A DNA stretch of 64,000 nt from Sphingomonas sp. Root720 (GTDB lineage Bacteria > Pseudomonadota > Alphaproteobacteria > Sphingomonadales > Sphingomonadaceae): contig NZ_LMID01000012.1 in assembly GCF_001428605.1 (NCBI RefSeq), positions 62,001 to 126,000 on the forward strand. Direction: 5' to 3'. Position 1 is the first letter of the stretch, and each line of letters begins with the position of its first letter. The notes beneath the pieces are model-generated. The model was not told the origin of the DNA and made no database searches. It saw nothing but the letters and a program-made list of their open reading frames with translations. Position numbers and translations under genes: made by a program. Shown one piece after another: positions 7,213-16,277 of the stretch.

Positions 7213-9570
7213 ATGGCGGTGAAGCTGAAAGCGTTCTGTCTGGCCAGCGCGGCATTGATCGCGGTCGCGCCGGCGGCAGCGCAGCGGACCGACGCATCGA
7301 ATCGGATGGTCTCGCCGGGGGGCGGCGACCAGATCGACGAGATCGTGGTGACGGCGCAGAAGCGGACCGAGCGGCTGCTCGATGTTCCCCAGTCGATCTC
7401 CGTGGTGTCGGCGGCGGCGCTTGAGCGACAGCAGGTCAGGAGCATCGCCGACTATGCGCAGCTCGTCCCAGGCCTGAACATTCAGCAGACCACGCCGGGC
7501 CAGGCCCGCGTCGTGCTGCGCGGCATCAACACCGGCGGCGCCAGCCCGACGGTCGCCATATACGTCGACGACATCCCCTTCGGCGCCAGCACCGGCCAAA
7601 GCAACGCCGCGAACTCGGCCAGCGACATCGATACCTTCGACATCGAGCGGATCGAGGTGCTGCGCGGCCCCCAAGGCACGTTGTACGGCGCCAATTCGCT
7701 CGGCGGCGTAGTCAAATATATCACGACGGCACCGAAGTTCGACAAATTCGAAGCCAAGGGGCAGGCCGGTATCGAAAGTGTCGACGGCGGCAATATGGGC
7801 TGGTCGGTCAACGGCGTGGTCAACCTCCCGGTTTCGGACCAGATCGCGGTGCGTGCCTCGGGCTATTATCGTCGCACCGGCGGCTTCATCGACACGCTGG
7901 GCCTGGCCCGCAAGGATGCCAATGATTTCGACAGCTATGGCGGCCGCGGCTCGGTGCTGCTCAAGCCGACCGAGACGCTGACGGTACAGCTCTCCGCGCT
8001 GTTTCAGAACCTGCGCGGCGACTCGCGGGCTTCGTTCGACGCCGATCCGGTGACCTTGAAGGCGCAGACGACCGATCCGGCGACAGGCGCCCCGGTCAAG
8101 GGCCTGACCCGCACCGAACTCTATGCCGAGAACACCAGCGCCGATTACCGGCTGTACGACGGCACGGTCGACTGGGACGCCGGCTTCGCGACGCTGACCT
8201 CGGTGACCAGCTACGGCAAGCTGAGCACGCTCGACAAAAGCGACGCCACTTATCAGCTGCCCGGCGTCGGCGACGCGATCTTCGGTACGGCCCCGAACAC
8301 GCGCGGCATCCTCTTCCCGTCGCAGACCTCGAACAAGAAGTTCACCCAGGAACTGCGGCTGTCCTCTCCCGACAACGACAAGGTCGAATGGCTGGTCGGC
8401 GGCTATTTCACGCGCGAGAAGGGCCGGATCTACCAGCAATATATCCCATTCGACCTGGCCACCGGAGATCTCGTCGATCCCACGCTGGTGCTGCCGGTCG
8501 GCCCCGGCGGCGCGAACGTCTCCTTCCCGGACTTCCTGATCGCCCGGCTCGACTCGCTCTACAAGGAATATGCCGGCTTCGGCAGCGTGACGTGGCATGT
8601 CGCGCCGCGCTTCGACCTGACCGGTGGCGTTCGCTACAGCCACAACAAGCAGTCGACCACCCAGATCCTCGACGGTTCCTTCGTGCCGCTGTCGACGGGT
8701 GTCGTTGGCCCCGACATCAATCGTGGCAAATCGTCGGAAAACGTCTTCACCTGGTCCTTCTCGCCCCGCTTCGAGTTCAGCGACCATGCCTCGCTCTACG
8801 CGCGGGTTGCCAAGGGCTATCGCCCGGGTGGGCCGAACGTCGTGCCGCCGGGATCGGGGCCCGACTTCCCGCGCCAGTTCGATGCCGATACGCTGATCAG
8901 CTATGAGACCGGCATCCGCGCCGAGACCGCCGATCGCACCGTAATGGTCGATGCCTCGGTCTATTATCTCGACTGGAAGAACATCCAGACGACGGTCGTC
9001 TATCAGACCAGCATCGGCCCGATAAGCGGCGACGGCAATGGTGAGAAGGCCAGCAGCAAGGGTGCCGAGATCGCGGTCACGGTTCGCCCGACCCGCGGCT
9101 TCGAGGTTGCGGCCACGGTCGCCTATAACGATACCAAATTGAAGGCCGATCTGCCTGGTATCGACCTGGGCCTCGGGGCGCTGGTGGCACCGGGATTAAA
9201 GGGCGACTCACTCGCTTATGCGCCCGAATGGACCGCCAATGTCTCGGCCGACTATCGCTGGTCGCTGGGCGGCGACACCACCGCCTTCGTCGGCGGCAAC
9301 ATCCGCCTGATCAGCGACCAGGCCGGCGATTTCGACGCGCAGTATCGTTTCGATCAGGGCCGCCGCCTGACGCTCGACGGCTACGCCACGGTCGATCTGC
9401 GCGCCGGCTTCGAAACCGGACCCTTCAACGTCCAGGTCTATGTACGCAATCTCACCAACTCGCGCGGGCTGGTAAATGCGGGTCAATATCTGACCCGGCC
9501 GGGCACGCTCGTCCAGGCTTCGCCGATCCGCCCGCGGACCATCGGCGCCATTGTGGGAGCTTCGTTCTGA
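7213..9570 (+). CDS. TonB-dependent outer-membrane receptor
   Basis: A 785-aa outer-membrane transporter powered by TonB/ExbBD. Signal peptide at residues 1-24 (ending PAAAQ), then a TonB-box region with DEIVVTAQKR, a plug domain (DVPQSISVVSA... VEVLRGPQGTLYGANSLGGVV) and a C-terminal 22-strand barrel ending in aromatic/basic GASF. The ATG at 7213 is chosen because GGGAG lies 7 bases upstream and a good signal peptide follows; an earlier in-frame start would add a non-signal sequence. Its stop overlaps the start of the serine hydrolase gene by one base, so the two are translationally coupled, which implies the receptor imports what the hydrolase attacks. The sequence does not reveal the ligand. 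Confidence 0.95.
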   Translation: MAVKLKAFCLASAALIAVAPAAAQRTDASNRMVSPGGGDQIDEIVVTAQKRTERLLDVPQSISVVSAAALERQQVRSIADYAQLVPGLNIQQTTPGQARVVLRGINTGGASPTVAIYVDDIPFGASTGQSNAANSASDIDTFDIERIEVLRGPQGTLYGANSLGGVVKYITTAPKFDKFEAKGQAGIESVDGGNMGWSVNGVVNLPVSDQIAVRASGYYRRTGGFIDTLGLARKDANDFDSYGGRGSVLLKPTETLTVQLSALFQNLRGDSRASFDADPVTLKAQTTDPATGAPVKGLTRTELYAENTSADYRLYDGTVDWDAGFATLTSVTSYGKLSTLDKSDATYQLPGVGDAIFGTAPNTRGILFPSQTSNKKFTQELRLSSPDNDKVEWLVGGYFTREKGRIYQQYIPFDLATGDLVDPTLVLPVGPGGANVSFPDFLIARLDSLYKEYAGFGSVTWHVAPRFDLTGGVRYSHNKQSTTQILDGSFVPLSTGVVGPDINRGKSSENVFTWSFSPRFEFSDHASLYARVAKGYRPGGPNVVPPGSGPDFPRQFDADTLISYETGIRAETADRTVMVDASVYYLDWKNIQTTVVYQTSIGPISGDGNGEKASSKGAEIAVTVRPTRGFEVAATVAYNDTKLKADLPGIDLGLGALVAPGLKGDSLAYAPEWTANVSADYRWSLGGDTTAFVGGNIRLISDQAGDFDAQYRFDQGRRLTLDGYATVDLRAGFETGPFNVQVYVRNLTNSRGLVNAGQYLTRPGTLVQASPIRPRTIGAIVGASF

Positions 9571-11591
9571 TGACCCGATATCAGGGAAGCCCCGGCCGCT
9601 TCCACCGCCTGTTAAGGCGCGCGGGGGTGCTACTCGCCGCAATGGCGCTGCCCGCGACCGCGCAGTCGCCGACGGATCTCAATCCGGCGCGGACGGCGGT
9701 CGCCGCGACCGCGGCGCCGGTCGGGGCCGGGCCGGTCGTCACCGGCCGGAACACCGCCGCGCTCACGGCGGGCGACGTCAACGCCTGGCTCGACGGCTTC
9801 CTGCCCTATGCGCTCGACGCGGGTGCGGTCGCGGGCGCGGTGGTCGTCGTCGTCAAGGACGGACAGGTGCTCACCGCGCGCGGCTATGGCCATGCCGACA
9901 TGCGCACCCGCAAGCCGGTCGACCCCGCCCGGACGCTGTTTCGTCCGGGCTCGATCTCCAAGCTGTTCACCTGGACGGCCGTCATGCAGCAGGTCCAGGC
10001 GGGCAAGCTCGACCTCGACCGCGACGTCAACGCCTATCTCGATTTCAAGATTCCCGAAGCCTATGGCAAGCCGATCACGCTGCGGCACCTCATGACGCAC
10101 ACGGCAGGCTTCGAGGAAACCGCCAAATATCTGATCGTCGAGAAGGCCTCGCAAAAGCACACGCTCGGCGAGGTGCTCAAACGCTGGGTGCCGACGCGCA
10201 TCTACGCTCCCGGCGCGATGCCGGCCTACTCCAACTATGGCGCGTCGCTGGCGGGCTATATCGTCGAGCGCGTCTCGGGCGAGCGGTTCGAGGATTATGT
10301 GCAGCGGCACATCTTCACGCCGCTAGACATGCGCCACTCCAGCTTCGAACAGCCGCTGCCGGCCCGGCTCGCCCCGCTGCTTTCGAAGGGCTATGACCTG
10401 GCGTCGGAAGATCCCAGGCCGTTCGAGATCATCGAGATGGCACCGGCCGGGGCGCTCTCCTCGACGGGCGACGACATGGCGCGCTTCATGCTCGCCTTCC
10501 TCGACAATCGCGGCGCGCTGATCAGTCCCGCCATCCGCCAGCGGATGTTCGCCGACGTCAACCGGCCCATTCCCGGCCTGCCGGCGATGGCCCTCGGCTT
10601 CTATCATGAGGACCGGAACGGGCAGGTGATCGTCGGTCATGGCGGCGACACCAACTGGTTTCATTCCGACCTGCACCTGATCGTCGACCAGGGCGTCGGC
10701 CTCTACATGTCGTTCAACAGCGGCGGCAAGGACGCTGCGGCGCACGTCATCCGCCAGCGCATCTTCGAACAGTTCATGGACCGCTATTATCCCGACGAGC
10801 GGCCCGCGCCGCCGACGGTCGCGACCGCCCGGGACCATGGCCGCCTGCTGGCCGGCCATTATCTGAGCAGCCGCGCCTCGACCTCCAACTGGCTGCGCCT
10901 GGTCGGCATGCTGGGCGAGGCCGAGGTGAGCCTGAACCCGGACGACACCATCTCGGTGTCGGCGCTGACCAACCCGGCCGGCGTCCCCAAGCGCTGGCGC
11001 GAGGTTGCACCCTGGCAGTGGCGCGAGGTGGGCGGCACAAGCCTGCTCGGCGCGACGGTCGAGAATGGCAAGGTCACCAGCTTCTCGATCGGCGAGTTCG
11101 CACCGATCTTCCTCTTCCTTCCGGCGACCGCGGACATGGATGCCGGTTGGATCATCCCGACGATCCTCGCCGCGCTCGCGATCATGCTGCTGACCGCGCT
11201 CGCCTGGCCGGTCGTGGCGATCCTGCGCCGCGTCTACGGCCACCGCTCGCCGCTCGCTGGCCGCCCGTTGCTGCTCGACCGGGTGATGCGCGGCTCGGCC
11301 GTGGCGGCGCTGGCCGTGGCGGCGGGCTGGATGGGCATGCTCGGGGCGATCGACTCGGATGTCGGGCTGCTCGACGGCCGCCTCGACATCTGGATGCGGT
11401 TGATCCAGCTGATCGAGATCGTCGGCATCGTCGCGACGCTGGTCTCGGTCTACAACGCCTATATCACCGTCCGCAGTCCCGACCGCACGCTGTTCGCGAA
11501 GCTGTGGTCGGTGCTGGTGCCGCTCGCGGGGCTGTTCCTCGCCTGGATCGTGATCAGCAAGGGCCTGCTGACCTTCGGGCTAGACTATTGA
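9570..11591 (+). CDS. S12-family (beta-lactamase-like) serine hydrolase with C-terminal membrane domain
   Basis: A 673-aa protein. An N-terminal signal sequence (AGVLLAAMALPATAQS) leads to a serine beta-lactamase/D-aminopeptidase fold: nucleophile motif S-I-S-K (in RPGSISKLFTW), YSN as the second motif and HGGD as the third. After about residue 530 come several predicted membrane helices (IIPTILAALAIMLLTALAW; AALAVAAGWMGML; LIEIVGIVATLVSVY; LVPLAGLFLAWIVI). The catalytic domain is therefore probably periplasmic and membrane-tethered. S12 enzymes hydrolyse D-amino-acid peptides, beta-lactams or esters; the peptide context favours a D-aminopeptidase or carboxypeptidase-like role. The ATGA overlap with the receptor couples expression, and the POT transporter follows after one base. 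Confidence 0.9.
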   Translation: MTRYQGSPGRFHRLLRRAGVLLAAMALPATAQSPTDLNPARTAVAATAAPVGAGPVVTGRNTAALTAGDVNAWLDGFLPYALDAGAVAGAVVVVVKDGQVLTARGYGHADMRTRKPVDPARTLFRPGSISKLFTWTAVMQQVQAGKLDLDRDVNAYLDFKIPEAYGKPITLRHLMTHTAGFEETAKYLIVEKASQKHTLGEVLKRWVPTRIYAPGAMPAYSNYGASLAGYIVERVSGERFEDYVQRHIFTPLDMRHSSFEQPLPARLAPLLSKGYDLASEDPRPFEIIEMAPAGALSSTGDDMARFMLAFLDNRGALISPAIRQRMFADVNRPIPGLPAMALGFYHEDRNGQVIVGHGGDTNWFHSDLHLIVDQGVGLYMSFNSGGKDAAAHVIRQRIFEQFMDRYYPDERPAPPTVATARDHGRLLAGHYLSSRASTSNWLRLVGMLGEAEVSLNPDDTISVSALTNPAGVPKRWREVAPWQWREVGGTSLLGATVENGKVTSFSIGEFAPIFLFLPATADMDAGWIIPTILAALAIMLLTALAWPVVAILRRVYGHRSPLAGRPLLLDRVMRGSAVAALAVAAGWMGMLGAIDSDVGLLDGRLDIWMRLIQLIEIVGIVATLVSVYNAYITVRSPDRTLFAKLWSVLVPLAGLFLAWIVISKGLLTFGLDY

Positions 11592-11592
11592 C

Positions 11593-12921
11593 GTGACGGC
11601 CGGTCCCTTTGCCCCGTCACCCGCCGCGCCGGCGGCCCCCACGGGGGTCGCCGGCCGGACATTGTTCGGCCATCCGCCCGGCCTGACCAGCCTGTTCCTG
11701 ACCCAGATGTGGGCCGAATTCTCCTATTTCGGCCTGCAGGCCCTGCTCGTCTACTACATGACCCGGCACCTGAACTTCTCGCAGGGGCAGTCGTCGCTGA
11801 TCTACGGGCTCTATGGCGCGGCGGCCTTCTTCAGCCCCTTCTTCGGCGGCATCGTCGCCGACCGCTGGCTGGGCCGGAAGCGCAGCGTCGTCCTCGGCGG
11901 CGTGCTGATGATGATCGGCCATTTCCTGATGGCCTTCGAAGGCCTGCTGTTTCCCGCGCTCGCGCTCGTCGCGCTCGGCAACGGCCTGTTCATCCCGCCG
12001 CTCGCGGTGCAGGTGGGCAGTCTCTATGCCGAGGATGATCCCCGGCGCGCCCAGGCGTTCAGCGCCTATTATATGGGCATCAACCTGGGCGGCCTGCTGG
12101 CGCCGCTTGTCTGCGGCACGCTCGGCGAGCTCTATGGCTGGCATTGGGGCTTCTCCGCCGCGGGAATCGGCATGGCCGTCGGCCTGGCGATCTACCTCGG
12201 CTCCGCCCGGCTGCTGCCCCCTGAACCGGTGCTTGGACGGGCCGGCGGCGGCACCAAGGCTCCGCTCGGCCCCGCAGACTGGCGCAACCTCCGCCTGCTG
12301 CTGGGAATCGTGCTCGTGATCGTCCTGTTCCGCATCGCCTATGAACAGAGCGGCAATGTGATCGCGCTGTGGGTGGCGCACCAGACCGACCGGCACGTCA
12401 CCATCCTCGGCCACGGAGTTGAGGTTCCCGCCACCTGGTTCCAGGCGGTGAACCCGCTCCTGATCATCCTCCTCACCCCGCTGCTGATGCGCTGGTGGCG
12501 CCGCCACGACCATGACGGCACTCCGGCCGCGTTGCTGCGCCGGATGAGCCTCGGCTGCGCGATCTCCGTGTTGTCGATGCTGGTGATGGTGGCCGCGGCG
12601 GCCGTCTATGGTTCGACGGGGCGGCCCGTCGGGTCGGGCTGGGTGCTGGTCTATTTCCTGTTCCTGACCGTGGGCGAACTGCTGACCCTGCCCGTCGGGC
12701 TCAGTCTGATCGGGATGCTGTCGCCGGTGCAGATCGCGGCGATGCTGATGGGGGCTTGGTACATCGCCAAGTTCCTCGGCAGCCTGCTCGCCGGGATCAT
12801 GGGCGCCTATTGGGGCGTCATCCCCGCCACCGCCTTCTTCGCGATCGGCGCGCTGTCGGTGTCCGCCGCTGCCGTGCTCCTCCAGCTGATGAGCCGCCAG
12901 GCGCGCCTGTCCGCCGACTGA
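11593..12921 (+). CDS. POT/PTR2-family peptide transporter (MFS) with degenerate ExxER motif
   Basis: A 442-aa inner-membrane transporter with about 12 hydrophobic helices. POT-family features include WAEFSYFGLQALLVYYMT in helix 1, GGIVADRWLGRKRSV (loop 2-3) and FSAYYMGINLGGLLAPL. These proteins normally import di- and tripeptides with protons. Unusually, the ExxER motif of helix 1, which takes part in proton coupling, reads QMWAE here, so both glutamates and the arginine are replaced. The start is GTG, one base after the serine hydrolase stop, and no separate ribosome site is seen. The operon receptor, hydrolase, transporter makes peptide uptake likely, but the motif loss leaves the coupling mode open. 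Confidence 0.88.
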   Translation: MTAGPFAPSPAAPAAPTGVAGRTLFGHPPGLTSLFLTQMWAEFSYFGLQALLVYYMTRHLNFSQGQSSLIYGLYGAAAFFSPFFGGIVADRWLGRKRSVVLGGVLMMIGHFLMAFEGLLFPALALVALGNGLFIPPLAVQVGSLYAEDDPRRAQAFSAYYMGINLGGLLAPLVCGTLGELYGWHWGFSAAGIGMAVGLAIYLGSARLLPPEPVLGRAGGGTKAPLGPADWRNLRLLLGIVLVIVLFRIAYEQSGNVIALWVAHQTDRHVTILGHGVEVPATWFQAVNPLLIILLTPLLMRWWRRHDHDGTPAALLRRMSLGCAISVLSMLVMVAAAAVYGSTGRPVGSGWVLVYFLFLTVGELLTLPVGLSLIGMLSPVQIAAMLMGAWYIAKFLGSLLAGIMGAYWGVIPATAFFAIGALSVSAAAVLLQLMSRQARLSAD

Positions 12922-13020
12922 TCCGTCGTCGGCCGCGATACCGACTCTATTCTCTGGTCAGGATTACTCGGTTCAATTACCTGCCGAGTGAAGCACGATG
13001 CAGGGGTGGCGGCCGTCCAT

Positions 13021-13671
13021 ATGAGCGAGGCAAAGACGTTGGGCAGCCTGGTGGGCGCTATCCGGCGCGACCGGAAGTGGACGCTCAAGCAGATGAGCGA
13101 CGTCGTCGGCATTCCGCTTTCGACGCTCGGCAAGGTCGAAAGCGACAAGCTTTCGCTCAGCTATGAAAAGATTCAGCTGCTTGCCAGGAGGCTGGGCATG
13201 TCGATGGCCGATTTCTTCGGTCAGGCGGACGGAAGCGAGCATGGCTCCAAGCCGGTGACCGCGCGGAGGAGCCTGACCGGCACCGGAAATTCGGTAACGA
13301 TCGAAACCCATAATTATCGCCACGACTATCTCTGCTCGGATCTGACGCACAAGCGGATGGTGCCGATCGTCACCGAGGTGAAGGCCCGCACTCTCGAGGA
13401 GTTCGGCGAGCCGGTCAGCCATCCGGGAGAAGAGTTCGTCTTCGTTCTGGAGGGCGCGATCGAGGTCCATCTGGAATTCTATACGCCGACCGTCATCAGG
13501 CAGGGGCAAGGCATCTACATCGACAGCCAGATGCGCCATTGCTACATCCTGCACGATTGCGACCGCGCGCTGGTACTGGGCGTGTGCGCAGGCGACGATG
13601 CGGACCTGCAATCGACTCTCGTCGATCTCGCCAAGGCCGACCAGGAAGCGATCCAACCCGCCCGCGGGTAA
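13021..13671 (+). CDS. XRE-cupin transcriptional regulator (paralogue)
   Basis: A 216-aa regulator with an XRE HTH (RDRKWTLKQMSDVVGIPLSTLGKVESDKL) followed by a cupin domain (HPGEEFVFVLEGAIEVHLEF... QGQGIYIDSQMRHCY). It resembles the regulator at 6417-7082 along the whole length and sits just downstream of the peptide transporter. A GTG at 12988 would add 11 residues; neither start has a convincing Shine-Dalgarno sequence, so the start is uncertain. Two related regulators bracketing one locus suggest duplication with separate ligands or targets. It is followed by about 100 bases without a gene before the convergent LysR gene. Confidence 0.88.
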   Translation: MSEAKTLGSLVGAIRRDRKWTLKQMSDVVGIPLSTLGKVESDKLSLSYEKIQLLARRLGMSMADFFGQADGSEHGSKPVTARRSLTGTGNSVTIETHNYRHDYLCSDLTHKRMVPIVTEVKARTLEEFGEPVSHPGEEFVFVLEGAIEVHLEFYTPTVIRQGQGIYIDSQMRHCYILHDCDRALVLGVCAGDDADLQSTLVDLAKADQEAIQPARG

Positions 13672-13775
13672 CGCGCTCGACATGTCGACGGCGACCAGTG
13701 AGCCGCGCTCGCGGGGCCGGACGGCCGGGCCGCGCGGCAAGATGGAGGCGCCCGCGCCGGGGCGAGGTCAGCTGT

Positions 13776-14696
13776 TCAAAAGCGGCCCAGTCCTTCCGGC
13801 ACCTCATAGCCCCATTCGGCATATTTACGCGCGATCACGTCGGCCATCAGCAGCAGCGGCGACGAGCGGTCGGCAATGCGGTGGCTCATGATGATGGGGG
13901 ATGTCGCTCGCTCGGAGAGCGGGCGGTAGCGGACGTCCTCGACCCGCGAGCGACGCACCGAGTCGGGGACGATGCAGATCCCCTCCTCGGCCGCGACCAG
14001 CCCGATCGCGGTCTGCAGCTCGCGCGCCTCATGGGCGACGCGGGGCGTGAAGCCATTGTCGCGGAAGAGCGATATGACCTGGTCGGCATAGCTCGGCCGG
14101 GGCTCGCGCGGGTAGAGGATCAGCGGTTCGTCGGCGATATCGGCCAGCGGCAGCGGGTCTTCGGCATCGGCCAGCCTATGGCTGGCCGGCAACGCAGCGA
14201 TCAGCTCCTCCTCGCGCAGGATCACCCGTCGCACCGCCGGATCGTCGAAGCGGATGCGGCCGAAGCCGATGTCGATCCGTCCTTCCTTGAGCGCGGCGAT
14301 CTGGTCGAGGCTCACCATCTCGACCAGATTGAGCTGGATGTCGGGCGCGGTCGCGCGGAACTCGCGGATCAGCGCGGGCAGGCGCGCATAGATGGTCGAG
14401 GCGACGAAGCCGATCACGCAGTGCCGCTTCTCGGACGACAGCGCGCGGCCCATCATCGAGCGCATCTCCTCGGCCCGGCTAAGCAGCTGGACCGCCTGCT
14501 CGTAGAACAGCCGGCCGACCGGGGTCGGCCGAAGCGGCCGGGCCGAGCGGTCGATCAGCTGCGCGCCGACCTCCTCCTCCAACTGCTGGATCTGCCGGCT
14601 GAGCGGTGGCTGGGCGATGTGCAGCCGCTCCGCGGCACGCGTGAAATTGCCTTCATTGGCGACGGTCACAAAATATCGAAGCTGCCGCAAATCCAC
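13776..14696 (-). CDS. LysR-family regulator, BenM/CatM-like
   Basis: A 306-aa LysR-type regulator with the N-terminal HTH MDLRQLRYFVTVANEGNFTR... AQPPLSRQI and a periplasmic-binding-protein-like effector domain. The HTH sequence and overall length match the CatM/BenM/CatR group, which respond to muconate or benzoate. It is divergent from the ben-like dioxygenase genes, and the intervening 207 bases hold two sites matching the BenM consensus (ATAC-N7-GTAT) with one mismatch each, which supports control of the neighbouring operon and autoregulation. Confidence 0.93.
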   Translation of the reverse strand: MDLRQLRYFVTVANEGNFTRAAERLHIAQPPLSRQIQQLEEEVGAQLIDRSARPLRPTPVGRLFYEQAVQLLSRAEEMRSMMGRALSSEKRHCVIGFVASTIYARLPALIREFRATAPDIQLNLVEMVSLDQIAALKEGRIDIGFGRIRFDDPAVRRVILREEELIAALPASHRLADAEDPLPLADIADEPLILYPREPRPSYADQVISLFRDNGFTPRVAHEARELQTAIGLVAAEEGICIVPDSVRRSRVEDVRYRPLSERATSPIIMSHRIADRSSPLLLMADVIARKYAEWGYEVPEGLGRF

Positions 14697-14702
14697 TGCA
14701 CC

Positions 14703-14717
14703 ATACCTTCAAAGCAT
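14703..14717. promoter_or_regulatory. BenM/CatM-type LysR site, regulator side
   Basis: ATACCTTCAAAGCAT fits ATAC-N7-GTAT with one mismatch. It lies 7 bases upstream of the LysR start codon, where binding would repress the regulator gene. It shares CCATACCTT with the site at 14814. Confidence 0.6.
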
Positions 14718-14813
14718 CATTTTCAGACTTCATCAGTCTTGGCCCAGACCGTCAATTCACCGTAATATCTGGACAACAAGCGCAGGATGAGACCATCTGG
14801 CCGAAGAAAATCC

Positions 14814-14828
14814 ATACCTTAATGGTAG
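14814..14828. promoter_or_regulatory. BenM/CatM-type LysR site, operon side
   Basis: ATACCTTAATGGTAG fits ATAC-N7-GTAT with one mismatch and lies 76 bases upstream of the dioxygenase alpha-subunit start, a typical activator position. Confidence 0.6.
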
Positions 14829-14903
14829 ATTTTCCGCCAGCCCGCATTCCATCGACGAGGGCTGAGGCCGGACCGGTCGTCCGCGCGCAGCAGGAGAGGA
14901 CGC

Positions 14904-16277
14904 ATGCCAGGCCTTTTGGAGCGAATCGAGGGTGCCGTCATCGAGGACCGCGAGCGCGGGGTCTATCGCTGCCGGCGCGACATCTTCACCGATCCGGAGA
15001 TGTTCGAGCTGGAGATGAAGCATCTCTTCGAGGGCAATTGGGTATTCCTGGCGCATGACAGCCAGATCCCCGAGGCCAACGACTATTTCACCACCTGGAT
15101 CGGCCGCCAGCCGGTCGTCGTCACCCGCGACAAGGCGGGCGAGCTCCATGCCCTGGCCAATGCCTGCGCGCACCGGGGCGCGATGCTGTGCCGCCGCAAG
15201 CATGGCAACAAGGGCAGCTTCACCTGCCCCTTCCACGGCTGGACCTTCAGCAATACGGGCAAGCTGCTCAAGGTGAAGGACGGCAAGACCGGCGACTATC
15301 CCCCCGGCTTCAACACCGAGGGATCGCACGATCTGAAGCCGGTCGCGCGCTTCGAGAATTATCGCGGCTTCCTGTTCGGCAGCCTCAATCCCGACGTCCT
15401 CCCGCTGGAGAAGCATCTCGGCACCACCCGCACGATCATCGACCAGATCGTCGATCAGGCACCCGAAGGGCTGGAGGTGCTGCGCGGCAATTCCTCCTAT
15501 GTCTTCGACGGCAACTGGAAGCTCCAGATGGAGAATGGCGCCGACGGCTATCATGTCAGCTCGGTCCACTGGAACTACAGCGCGACGATGAGCCACCGTA
15601 ATTACACGGCCGAAGGCACCCGTACCGTCGACGCCAATGGCTGGTCGAAGAGCGTCGGCGGCGTCTACGGCTTCGAGAACGGCCATATCCTGCTGTGGAC
15701 CAACCTGCTCAATCCCGAGGTGCGGCCGGTTTATGCGCATCGCGAGGCGCTCGAACGGCGGCTCGGCAAGGACCGCGCCGATCTCATCGTCGGGCAGACC
15801 CGCAACCTGTGCGTCTACCCCAATGTCTATCTGATGGACCAGTTTTCCACGCAGATCCGGGTCGTGCGGCCGATCGCCGTCGACCGGACCGAGGTGACGA
15901 TCTACTGCTTCGGCCCGAAGGGCGAAAGCGACCGCGAACGCGCCACCCGCATCCGCCAATATGAGGATTTCTTCAACGTCAGCGGCATGGGCACGCCCGA
16001 CGACCTGGAGGAGTTCCGTGCCTGCCAGACCGGCTATGCCGGCACCGGTGCGCTGTGGAACGACCTCAGCCGCGGCGCGGTCCGCTGGATCGATGGCCCC
16101 GACGACAATGCCCGGGCGATGGGCCTGGCGCCGCTGCTGAGCGGCGAGCGCAGCGAGGACGAGGGGCTTTTCGTCCGGCAGCACCATTATTGGGCGCAGG
16201 CGCTGCGCGAAGGCTTGATCCGTGACGGCCACGCTGCCGGAGCCGAGGCCGAACGCTCGGCGGGGGTCGCCGCATGA
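14904..16277 (+). CDS. benA: Rieske ring-hydroxylating dioxygenase, alpha subunit (benzoate/toluate type)
   Basis: A 457-aa oxygenase large subunit. Rieske centre ligands are Cys88, His90 (CAHRGAMLC), Cys108 and His111 (CPFHGW). The mononuclear iron site is in NGADGYHVSSVHWNY, with Asp214 as bridge and His217 and His222 as ligands. The overall pattern is that of BenA/XylX/AntA, which dihydroxylate aromatic carboxylates to cis-1,2-dihydrodiols. It overlaps the beta-subunit gene by 4 bases and is followed by matching reductase and dehydrogenase genes. Benzoate is the default substrate by family and because a BenM-like regulator adjoins; substituted benzoates or anthranilate are not excluded. 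Confidence 0.92.
   Translation: MPGLLERIEGAVIEDRERGVYRCRRDIFTDPEMFELEMKHLFEGNWVFLAHDSQIPEANDYFTTWIGRQPVVVTRDKAGELHALANACAHRGAMLCRRKHGNKGSFTCPFHGWTFSNTGKLLKVKDGKTGDYPPGFNTEGSHDLKPVARFENYRGFLFGSLNPDVLPLEKHLGTTRTIIDQIVDQAPEGLEVLRGNSSYVFDGNWKLQMENGADGYHVSSVHWNYSATMSHRNYTAEGTRTVDANGWSKSVGGVYGFENGHILLWTNLLNPEVRPVYAHREALERRLGKDRADLIVGQTRNLCVYPNVYLMDQFSTQIRVVRPIAVDRTEVTIYCFGPKGESDRERATRIRQYEDFFNVSGMGTPDDLEEFRACQTGYAGTGALWNDLSRGAVRWIDGPDDNARAMGLAPLLSGERSEDEGLFVRQHHYWAQALREGLIRDGHAAGAEAERSAGVAA

Noticed and set aside
6400-8787. A 795-codon minus-strand frame through the XRE-cupin and TonB genes
   Set aside because: It overlaps two genes with clear domain content and has no homologous motif of its own.
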